Shown here: positions 1-4,736 of the stretch, piece by piece
How positions within the stretch are numbered: position 1 is the stretch's first letter
Layout of the letters: every line of letters begins with the position of its first letter
NCBI GenBank assembly: GCA_020629995.1
Contig: JAHDCH010000207.1
Coordinates: 1-5,319 of the forward strand
Direction of reading: 5' to 3'
Source: Pseudaestuariivita sp.
GTDB lineage: Bacteria > Pseudomonadota > Alphaproteobacteria > Rhodobacterales > Rhodobacteraceae
Length of the DNA: 5,319 nucleotides
Notes under the pieces: model-generated
Database searches by the model: none
What the model was told of the DNA's origin: nothing
The model's input: the letters and a program-made list of their open reading frames with translations, nothing else
Made by a program: the position numbers and the translations under genes

Positions 1-2
1 GC

Positions 3-665
3 TTTGACGATCGCCTTGCCGCCGCCAGCGACAAACTGCGCGCCAATGGCGCTTACGACCCGGCGATCAAAACCCAATCCACCCCCCATCCGGAGGATAA
101 TGACATGAGCACCTATCACCCCGATTCCACCCTGTCTCACAACGCCAGCTGGTCCGACGAGGCCGAAGGCTATGCCGCCCGCGCCAAGGCGCAGGTCAGC
201 AGCACCGCCGCAAAGCTGAAGGCCCGGATCAGTGACGGCACCGCCGGCATGTCCGAAGAGGCCCGCGCCCGCGTGCTGCGCGCCCGGGCCGCGGCAATCT
301 CGGCTCAGGCGCAGGTCGAAGCCCACGCCGCCGAAGCCGCACGGCAGGCACGTCAGACCGCCCGCAATCGTCCCCTGATGGTCGGCGCGCTGGCTCTGGC
401 CGCTGGTGCGGCCCTGGCAGCTGCCCTGCCCCGCACCCAGACCGAGAACCGCGCGCTTGGCGGACACCGCGACCGGCTGATGGACGAAGCGGACCGCGTG
501 TTCCGCGAAGAAAGCCGCAAGCTCAAGGCCGTCGCGCAGGCCGCCGTGGCCGAAACGCAGACCATCGCCAAAGAGGCGCTGGACAATGACGCGGCCACAC
601 CCAGCGCAGGTGACGCGGTCAAACGCGTGTCGCGCGCGGCCAAATCCGGGGCGTCAGTCAACTGA
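3..665 (+). CDS. DUF3618/DUF883-like membrane-anchored protein, 5' end outside window
   Basis: This is an alanine-rich, highly charged helical protein with one hydrophobic segment. The frame is open from base 3, and the 34 codons before the ATG at 105 look coding (beginning FDDRLAAASDKLRANG, with mostly G/C third positions), so the gene probably starts left of the window. Counting from the ATG at 105, residues 20–88 are amphipathic helix rich in Ala, Arg and Glu. Residues 91–108 (LMVGALALAAGAALAAAL) form a membrane anchor and are followed by PRT. Residues 115–160 are again a charged helix (DEADRVFREESRKLK). This layout resembles the C-terminal part of Rhodobacterales DUF3618 proteins and the ElaB/YqjD (DUF883) family, which are inner-membrane proteins of unclear function. 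A DUF3618 domain would lie upstream and cannot be seen here. Alternatively translation starts at 105, which has a good Shine-Dalgarno. The coding frame is secure; the family assignment is from memory and only moderately sure. Confidence 0.75.
   Translation, partial: FDDRLAAASDKLRANGAYDPAIKTQSTPHPEDNDMSTYHPDSTLSHNASWSDEAEGYAARAKAQVSSTAAKLKARISDGTAGMSEEARARVLRARAAAISAQAQVEAHAAEAARQARQTARNRPLMVGALALAAGAALAAALPRTQTENRALGGHRDRLMDEADRVFREESRKLKAVAQAAVAETQTIAKEALDNDAATPSAGDAVKRVSRAAKSGASVN
92..96 (+). promoter_or_regulatory. Shine-Dalgarno-like GGAGG before the internal ATG at 105
   Basis: GGAGG sits 8 nt before the ATG at 105, an ideal ribosome-binding geometry. It lies inside a frame that is already open from the window's left edge. 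It either marks the true start or an internal start that would yield a shorter product keeping the membrane anchor. Confidence 0.45.
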
Positions 666-685
666 ACGCCGCCCCTGCCCTTCAC

Positions 686-722
686 AGCCCCGCTGGTATA
701 GTCCCGGCGGGGCTTTTTCTTT
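686..722 (+). terminator. Intrinsic terminator of the DUF3618-like gene
   Basis: AGCCCCGC (686–693) pairs perfectly with GCGGGGCT (707–714). The stem extends inward by one G·T wobble and two G-C pairs to 11 bp with a 7-nt loop (697–703). It is followed by TTTTTCTTT (714–722). It lies 21 nt past the stop codon at 665, on the same strand as that gene. Confidence 0.9.
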
Positions 723-782
723 GTCCGCTGCAAAGTGCCCCTTGGCCCCTGCCCTGCTGCGCGCCTTGCATGTTCGGTTGCC

Positions 783-819
783 TCTCTGCGCCCTGCCCTT
801 TCGAACCGCGACGCAGAGA
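783..819. repeat. Inverted repeat in the gene-free gap between convergent genes
   Basis: TCTCTGCG (783–790) and CGCAGAGA (812–819) form a perfect 8-bp inverted repeat around a 21-nt loop. It lies in the 723–891 stretch between the two facing terminators, where I see no gene. There is no T-tract on either side, so it is not an intrinsic terminator. It may be chance. Confidence 0.35.
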
Positions 820-891
820 CCGCCTATGGCGCCTCTCCTCCCCACCAGCGGCCTTGTCCAATCGAACGCCGCCTTAGTCCCCTGCGCACGC

Positions 892-922
892 AAAAAGGGC
901 CGGAGCGCGCAGCCCCAGCCCT
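892..922 (-). terminator. Intrinsic terminator of brkB/yihY
   Basis: Read on the minus strand, AGGGCTGG (922–915) pairs with CCGGCCCT (903–896) with one wobble. The stem extends inward by two more pairs to a 7-nt loop and runs into a TTTTT tract (896–892). It begins 24 nt past the brkB stop codon (947–949). It faces the terminator at 686–722, so the two convergent units are insulated from each other. Confidence 0.85.
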
Positions 923-946
923 GCCTGATTTCGTCTCTGTTTCGCC

Positions 947-1891
947 TCAGGTCGCTGCTTTGCCCAGCCTGTCCGCCTTGACCGCGTCGCGGTTGCCCAT
1001 GCGCCGCTGCGGGCCCACCGTGGTGTCGCGGCGGGTCTGCGCTTCCATCTCGCTGTCCAGCTCGGCGCCCATCAGGATCACAAAGGCCGACAGCCACAGC
1101 CAGGTCAGCAGCACCACAACGCCGCCCAGGGTGCCGAATGTCTCGTTATAGGCCCCAAAGCTTTGAACGTACCACGCAAAGCCGACGGATCCCGCGACCC
1201 ACACCACGCATGCGACCGCCGCGCCCGGCGTCAGCCAGCGCCACTTTGCCGGGTCCCGTGATGGCCCAAAGCGGTACAACAGTGTCACACCGCCGATCCC
1301 CAGCGCCAGCAGCGCCGGCCAGCGCAGCCAGTCGGCCAGCGTAGCCCAGACCCAGCCATCGCCCATCAGCGCCAGCGTTGCCGGCAGCGCCGCCGTGACT
1401 CCAAGCGCCAGCAAAATCCCGACAATCAGACCCAAAGTCAGCCCGATTACGGTGATCTTGTAGGCGAAAAAGCCGCGCTTTTCGGTCTCGTCATAGGCGA
1501 TGTTCAGGCCGCGGATCAGGTTGTCGACCCCTTTCGACGCCGAATAAATCGCCAGCAGCAGGGCAATGATCGCAGCAAGGCCAAGCGCGCTGTCCGAACT
1601 GCCCGCCACTTCGTTCACCTGACCCGCGATGATGTCAGCCGCCTGATCGGGCATCAGGGCGGCCAGCGTATCGATCTGGTCCTGCAGCATCTGCGGGTTG
1701 ACCACCAGGCCCCCGATGGCCACCATCGCGGTGATCAGCGGGAACAGGGCCAGAAGGCCGTAAAAGGCCACGCCTGCCGCCACCAGGCCCACATTGTCCT
1801 TGTCCATTTCTTCCTTCACGCGCCACAGGATGTCTTTCCATCCCTTGACGGGCAGTTCGGTTGGCGATGCCGCCTCGCGTCCTCGGGCCAT
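947..1891 (-). CDS. YihY/BrkB family inner-membrane protein (314 aa)
   Basis: This is a polytopic inner-membrane protein of the YihY/virulence factor BrkB family, once misnamed ribonuclease BN; its molecular function is not settled. The length is usual for the family. Hydrophobic segments lie near residues 35–63, 101–118, 143–175, 190–207, 221–245 and 255–275, giving about six helices. Family signatures are AAGVAFYGLLALFPLI (about 38–53) near the N-terminus and the C-terminal block YNETFGTLGG through LMGAELDSE (about 248–281). The tail after 281 is charged and cytosolic. I chose the ATG at 1889–1891 because AGGAGG lies 7 nt upstream of it; a frame extension to 1966 adds 25 residues with no family resemblance. 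The phospholipase D-like gene ends 84 nt upstream on the same strand, so the two may be cotranscribed. No catalytic role can be read from the sequence. Confidence 0.93.
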   Translation of the reverse strand: MARGREAASPTELPVKGWKDILWRVKEEMDKDNVGLVAAGVAFYGLLALFPLITAMVAIGGLVVNPQMLQDQIDTLAALMPDQAADIIAGQVNEVAGSSDSALGLAAIIALLLAIYSASKGVDNLIRGLNIAYDETEKRGFFAYKITVIGLTLGLIVGILLALGVTAALPATLALMGDGWVWATLADWLRWPALLALGIGGVTLLYRFGPSRDPAKWRWLTPGAAVACVVWVAGSVGFAWYVQSFGAYNETFGTLGGVVVLLTWLWLSAFVILMGAELDSEMEAQTRRDTTVGPQRRMGNRDAVKADRLGKAAT

Positions 1892-1898
1892 GCCGGGT

Positions 1899-1904
1899 CC
1901 TCCT
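1899..1904 (-). promoter_or_regulatory. Shine-Dalgarno AGGAGG that fixes the brkB/yihY start
   Basis: The minus strand reads AGAGGAGG, then 7 nt, then ATG at 1891. This perfect ribosome-binding site decides in favour of the 314-residue product over the longer frame opening at 1966. Confidence 0.88.
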
Positions 1905-1939
1905 CTGATTTGGGGTCTGAGAGGGAAACATCCGGCTTG

Positions 1940-1968
1940 GGTTGCCGGTTCCCTGCCCGGCCGCAACC
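1940..1968. repeat. Imperfect hairpin between the phospholipase D-like and brkB genes
   Basis: GGTTGC (1940–1945) and GCAACC (1963–1968) are inverted repeats, with CCGG-rich sequence between them that can extend the pairing with bulges. No T-tract follows on either strand. It may slow RNA decay or attenuate transcription between the two genes, or mean nothing. Confidence 0.3.
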
Positions 1969-1975
1969 GCCCAGG

Positions 1976-3424
1976 TCAGACGATGTCGGTGGTGACCATC
2001 GGCAAAGCCTGCCCTTCTGCGCCGTGCAACGTGTCGTCGTGGCTGACCAGAAACCCGTCGCGGTTCTCTGGGCGGCTGACATCGTTGCGCGCGATCTGCG
2101 TTTGCCACAGCGGCTGCATCCGCGCCGGATCGCGCCAGTCGGGCGGCAGATCGCGCCGCCACCAATGCCGGGTGACCGCCCGCTGAAGCGTGTCGATCCG
2201 GTCTGGCGCGGTGATCTTCAGAGCGGCCTCTGTATCCCAGCGAAGCGACCGCCCGTTCAGATTGGCCGACCCGACCATCGCGACGTGACGGTCGACAATC
2301 AGAACCTTGTTGTGGACATAGATCATCGGCGAGCCTGCCCGCGTGCCATTGTCCTCTCGGGCCGCAAGGCGCGGCTGGACCGGCGTGGCGATGGTGGCGC
2401 GCGGGCCGAACCCCTGACGCAGGATCGACAGCGCCTCATGCTCGAGCGACAGGCCGTACCGCGTTTGCAGATCAAGGCTCTTTTGCGCCGGAAATCCCGC
2501 CTCTTCGGGCAAGGCAGGCAGGATCAGGATCAGCGACAGATCAGGCACCCTGCCCGCCGCCTCGGCCATCGCTTCGGCCATTACGCGCGACCGCATATAC
2601 TGGGTTTCGACATAGACCAGATGCCGTGCCTTGCGCAGGGCCGACACGTGGAACTCTTCGATCTCGGACAGGAGAGTGCGCGGCGACAGAAACGGCAGCT
2701 TGAACCGCCGATCGACTGACAATGTGCGGTGGATATGCGTCAGACGCGGCGGCGGCTTTCGCCCCGAGATCACCGGCCCAAAGGTTTCCAGATGACAGCG
2801 CGCCTCGGCCACCGCCGGATCGTTCCGCACAATCACCTGCACATCCGACCATGTCTGCGCCGCCGGCTGATCGTGGTCGGGCGTGTCATAGCGGCGCGTG
2901 TTCAGATCCAGCCCGCCGATGTACAGCGTGCCCTCGTCGATCACCGCCAGCTTTTGGTGATGTGTCACAGGATGAAGCTGCGGCAGCGTCCGGGTTTCGC
3001 CCACCGCGCGCGCGCGTTTCAGGCTTTCGGGAAGAAAGGCAAGCCAGGGCACCATGCCGGGCGTGGCCGGATGCAGGGCCGCACGCACGCGGACATTGGC
3101 CTGCGCCACGCCAGCAGCCTCGGCCAGCGCCGCACCTTGCCGCACGCAAGCTTGTGTCAGCGCGTGCATCTCGGGCGCATAGACAGGATCAAAATCGCTG
3201 ATCATCAGATCGAAGCTCACGCCGCGGGCGATCACATGCGCCAACAGGTCAAACCATGTCTCACCCACCTTGCGTGCGGCGTCGCTGACCAGTGGCGTGC
3301 GCATGTCGAAGACGCGAAACCCGGCGATGATCGAACGGCGCGCCTGCAGCACCGCGGTCTCAAACGCGGCATAGGCGCCATCTGCCGCAACAAAAACCTC
3401 AAAGTCCGGCTGTGTCATTGGCAT
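1976..3424 (-). CDS. Phospholipase D-like protein with two HKD motifs (482 aa)
   Basis: This protein belongs to the phospholipase D superfamily. Two copies of the catalytic HxKx4D motif are intact: H156-K158-D163 (HQKLAVID), followed by the glycine-rich IGGLDLN, and H371-K373-D378 (HNKVLIVD), followed by GSANLNGRS. The two halves form one active site, with one histidine expected to make a phosphohistidine intermediate during phosphodiester hydrolysis or transfer. Family knowledge allows phospholipase D or cardiolipin synthase-like activity. No N-terminal membrane helices or signal peptide are seen, unlike typical ClsA, so it is probably cytosolic or peripheral. The start is ambiguous: M1 (3424) and M3 (3418) are both possible, with GGGA 4 nt or 10 nt upstream respectively. 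It lies 128 bp downstream of repC and 84 bp upstream of brkB, all on the minus strand. The substrate is unknown. Confidence 0.92.
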   Translation of the reverse strand: MPMTQPDFEVFVAADGAYAAFETAVLQARRSIIAGFRVFDMRTPLVSDAARKVGETWFDLLAHVIARGVSFDLMISDFDPVYAPEMHALTQACVRQGAALAEAAGVAQANVRVRAALHPATPGMVPWLAFLPESLKRARAVGETRTLPQLHPVTHHQKLAVIDEGTLYIGGLDLNTRRYDTPDHDQPAAQTWSDVQVIVRNDPAVAEARCHLETFGPVISGRKPPPRLTHIHRTLSVDRRFKLPFLSPRTLLSEIEEFHVSALRKARHLVYVETQYMRSRVMAEAMAEAAGRVPDLSLILILPALPEEAGFPAQKSLDLQTRYGLSLEHEALSILRQGFGPRATIATPVQPRLAAREDNGTRAGSPMIYVHNKVLIVDRHVAMVGSANLNGRSLRWDTEAALKITAPDRIDTLQRAVTRHWWRRDLPPDWRDPARMQPLWQTQIARNDVSRPENRDGFLVSHDDTLHGAEGQALPMVTTDIV

Positions 3425-3513
3425 TTTGTCCCGTCGTCCTGACTTGGAACGAACGCCAAGCGCTCTGGTTCCGCCCTGCCCTGCCTTTTGCCAACCGGAT
3501 TTTGGTCAACATA

Positions 3514-3535
3514 CTGTTTTTGCTGTATTAAACAG
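3514..3535. repeat. Inverted repeat CTGTTT-N10-AAACAG next to the parS-like palindrome
   Basis: CTGTTT (3514–3519) and AAACAG (3530–3535) are perfect inverted half-sites, with centres 16 bp apart. They abut the 16-bp palindrome at 3536–3551. The stretch is A+T-rich and lies upstream of the phospholipase D-like gene. It could be an operator for that gene, part of the partition site, or a weak hairpin after repC. Confidence 0.35.
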
Positions 3536-3551
3536 ATTGTCAGCTGACAAT
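3536..3551. other. Perfect 16-bp palindrome, candidate parS centromere
   Basis: ATTGTCAGCTGACAAT is self-complementary over all 16 bases and ends 1 nt before the repC stop codon (TGA on the minus strand, 3553–3555). RepB proteins of repABC replicons bind perfect palindromes of about this length (parS), and sites next to repC are known in the family. With no loop and no T-tract it is a poor terminator. I found no second copy in the window. The parS role is inferred from form and place. Confidence 0.6.
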
Positions 3552-3552
3552 T

Positions 3553-4557
3553 TCACCGATTTTCCAGTCTTTCGAGCAAAATCCCGGCCAGATCTGCGTT
3601 TTGGCTCATCGACGCAAGGTAGCCGGAGGGGTTTTCTATCTGGTCAGACAGCTCGAGCATGGCCAATACCGCGATGGCGGTGTCATGCTTTCCGTGTTTC
3701 CCCAGCAATCTTCGCAGGACGTCATCGCTCAGCCCGATCAGGGGCGCCACCTGCGTCGCTGAGTGGATCACATCCTGCCAATCGTGCAGAGACCCGGGCA
3801 GCCACGCTTTCCGCCTTGGGCACAACGCGTCCAGCCTTTGTGGTGTCAGCCGTCTTTGGGAAGATGTTTTTTTTCTGTGATCGGAGTCTATGTGCCGCTC
3901 ATTTTGATCATCAGTGCCGCTCGTTTTTTTTGCGATGGCGCGTAGCCTGTCGCGGGTTTGGGTGATCCAGTTGTGCAGATCGTCAAGGCTGAGACAGCGG
4001 CGCAGAGCCCGGGCAAGATCGTCCAGAAAGGCGGCGTGATCCGTGGTCGTGGACTGGCGCAGTTCCTGCCGCAACGCCAGAAGCCGGGTGCGCAAAGCGG
4101 CGCGGGCCTCGGAGGCTTCGGCGGTGGCACGGGCGGCCTGCCGGATGCGCGCTGACAGACGCACAAGCGGCCCAAGGTCGAGACCAAAGGCAACCTCGTG
4201 CTCGCCCCTGCCCCGCCGAAAGCGTTTGCCATTGCTGCTGGCGTGGCGCGTGATCAGACCGGCCTTGACCAATGTTGCCAGGTGGCGGCGCAGCGTGCTG
4301 TCGGGCATCCCCCCCAGCCGGTCAGCCAGCGTGCGGTTCGAAGGATAGACGATCAGCTTGTCAGCCGTCACCGGCCAGTGGCGCGCCCGGTGAAAGCTGA
4401 CCAGCGCGCGCAAAACGCCAAGCTGGCGGTGCGTGATCCCAAAGGCGCTGGCCGCCTGGCCAAGCGCGTCGATCAGCTGCCATTTGTCCACGGTTGCAGG
4501 CCCGCCGGCGGCACACGCCGACGCCTGCCCGAACGTCTGTTGGGCATGATAGGTCAT
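3553..4557 (-). CDS. repC: RepC, replication initiator of a repABC replicon (334 aa)
   Basis: RepC binds the origin and starts replication of repABC plasmids and chromids. The N-terminal winged-helix domain spans about residues 24–130: VDKWQLIDAL, the helix-turn-helix around IVYPSNRTLADRLGGMPDSTLRRHLATL, GLITRHASSNGKR, and EVAFGLDLGPL. A charged helical middle follows (131–208). Then comes a polar linker with QNERHI (218–223), and the C-terminal domain (about 238–330, with WQDVIHSA and ENPSGYL). At 334 residues it is shorter than many members (commonly 380–440), yet all landmarks are present, so I read it as compact rather than broken. The ATG at 4557 is the only start before an in-frame TAA at 4582–4584. 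No good Shine-Dalgarno precedes it, which fits tight translational control by an antisense RNA. It lies downstream of repB, separated by 179 bp. An A+T-rich stretch inside the gene is the likely origin. Confidence 0.93.
   Translation of the reverse strand: MTYHAQQTFGQASACAAGGPATVDKWQLIDALGQAASAFGITHRQLGVLRALVSFHRARHWPVTADKLIVYPSNRTLADRLGGMPDSTLRRHLATLVKAGLITRHASSNGKRFRRGRGEHEVAFGLDLGPLVRLSARIRQAARATAEASEARAALRTRLLALRQELRQSTTTDHAAFLDDLARALRRCLSLDDLHNWITQTRDRLRAIAKKTSGTDDQNERHIDSDHRKKTSSQRRLTPQRLDALCPRRKAWLPGSLHDWQDVIHSATQVAPLIGLSDDVLRRLLGKHGKHDTAIAVLAMLELSDQIENPSGYLASMSQNADLAGILLERLENR
3861..3935. other. A+T-rich stretch inside repC, candidate oriV
   Basis: By hand count about 31 of 75 bases are G or C (about 41%), against well over 60% in the surrounding gene. 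It contains two T8 tracts (3867–3874 and 3924–3931), a 14-bp direct repeat and a TGATCA palindrome. In well-studied repABC plasmids (R. etli p42d, Agrobacterium Ti) the origin maps inside repC to an A+T-rich segment, and RepC binds there. It encodes the polar linker of RepC around residues 208–233, a tolerant place for such DNA. Confidence 0.5.
3892..3927. repeat. 14-bp direct repeat at 22-bp period inside repC
   Basis: GTGCCGCTCATTTT (3892–3905) and GTGCCGCTCGTTTT (3914–3927) differ at one base. Their 22-bp period puts them about two helical turns apart, on the same DNA face. In the coding direction they are read in different frames (as QNERH and KTSGT), so the repetition is not simply a repeated peptide. 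They may be initiator-binding iterons. Confidence 0.5.
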
Positions 4558-4568
4558 AGTGATATGAC
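4553..4568. repeat. Inverted repeat GTCATA-GTGA-TATGAC across the repC start codon
   Basis: GTCATA (4553–4558) and TATGAC (4563–4568) are perfect 6-bp inverted arms around GTGA. The repC start codon (4555–4557 on the minus strand) lies in one arm. In the repC mRNA the arms form a 6-bp stem with a 4-nt loop that would bury the AUG; in DNA it could be a protein site. Confidence 0.45.
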
Positions 4569-4582
4569 GAGAGACAACAGCT

Positions 4583-4600
4583 TATCGCCCCCGCGCCATG
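4583..4600 (-). other. Five-codon minigene upstream of repC (weak)
   Basis: ATGGCGCGGGGGCGATAA on the minus strand would encode Met-Ala-Arg-Gly-Arg and ends 25 nt before the repC ATG. No Shine-Dalgarno is seen before it. It could be a leader peptide that couples ribosome passage to leader folding, or chance. Confidence 0.15.
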
Positions 4601-4608
4601 GGCCGGAG

Positions 4609-4636
4609 TTGACAGAACAGGGTGCTGCGGGCTACT
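4609..4636 (+). promoter_or_regulatory. Candidate promoter of the antisense RNA
   Basis: A perfect TTGACA (4609–4614) lies on the plus strand, opposite to repBC. A 16-bp spacer leads to GCTACT (4631–4636), which matches only three of six positions of the -10 consensus. A consensus -35 with a poor -10 is usable in alphaproteobacteria. Its position just ahead of an intrinsic terminator on the same strand, in the repB–repC gap, supports it. Confidence 0.45.
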
Positions 4637-4642
4637 TCAAAG

Positions 4643-4696
4643 GTGCTAGCTAATGAAGGGCCTTCCGGACACCGTTTCGGGGGGCTTTTCTTTTTT
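4643..4696 (+). ncRNA. Candidate counter-transcribed RNA controlling repC
   Basis: repABC replicons encode a small antisense RNA (about 50–60 nt) in the repB–repC gap that represses repC and sets incompatibility. The features needed are here on the plus strand: a TTGACA box at 4609 and, about 40 bp on, a terminator whose U-tract ends at 4696. That predicts a transcript of about 54 nt, a short single-stranded 5' part around GCTAGC followed by the terminator hairpin. Such an RNA would be fully complementary to the leader of the repC message. The start site is estimated from the promoter, so it may be off by several bases. Confidence 0.55.
4655..4696 (+). terminator. Intrinsic terminator reading against repBC
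   Basis: GAAGGGCCTTCC (4655–4666) pairs with GGGGGGCTTTTC (4679–4690) over 12 positions including four G·T wobbles. Three more inner pairs close a 6-nt loop (4670–4675). TTTTTT follows at 4691–4696. On the minus strand the wobbles become A·C mismatches and no T-tract follows, so the structure works only for plus-strand RNA. This supports the antisense transcript rather than an end of repB. Confidence 0.8.
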
Positions 4697-4714
4697 CAGG
4701 CTGTCTGCTCGTGT

Positions 4715-4720
4715 CCTCCT
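4715..4720 (-). promoter_or_regulatory. Orphan Shine-Dalgarno AGGAGG after repB
   Basis: The minus strand reads AGGAGG 16 nt past the repB stop codon, but no ATG, GTG or TTG lies at a usable distance. It is in the repC leader upstream of the antisense RNA target. It may be a ribosome standby site or accidental. Confidence 0.3.
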
Positions 4721-4736
4721 GTTGTCTGGTTGCTGC

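Noticed and set aside
800..815. TTCGAA with flanking GC as a tRNA T-arm
   Set aside because: The flanking bases do not pair as a T stem, and no acceptor stem, anticodon arm or CCA lies at the right distance.
586..1151. Plus-strand open frames (586–981, 735–1151) across the convergent gap
   Set aside because: They run over the stop of the DUF3618-like gene, both terminators and the antisense of brkB. Their proteins are rich in Pro, Arg, Ser and Cys with no motif, typical of shadow frames in GC-rich DNA.
1892..1966. Longer start for brkB/yihY at 1966
   Set aside because: The extra 25 residues lack family resemblance, and the AGGAGG at 1899–1904 points to the ATG at 1891.
1910..3442. Long plus-strand open frames opposite the phospholipase D-like gene (1910–2719, 2729–3442)
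   Set aside because: The minus frame has both intact HKD motifs. The plus products are Arg/Gln/His-rich and match nothing I recognise; they mirror codon bias of the true gene.
3536..3551. The 16-bp palindrome as a transcription terminator of repC
   Set aside because: It has no loop bases and no T-tract immediately after it on the minus strand, so it would make a poor intrinsic terminator.
3880..3935. Frameshift or partial duplication damaging repC around the twin KKTS segments
   Set aside because: The reading frame is continuous and both flanking RepC domains are in frame, with the conserved QNERH motif present. The short C-terminal product in another frame is only a shadow.
3426..3965. Plus-strand frame of 179 codons covering the parS-like palindrome and the repC 3' end
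   Set aside because: It is antisense to repC, with no recognisable motif and no ribosome-binding site I could identify. Its length comes from the shadow of repC plus a stop-poor gap.
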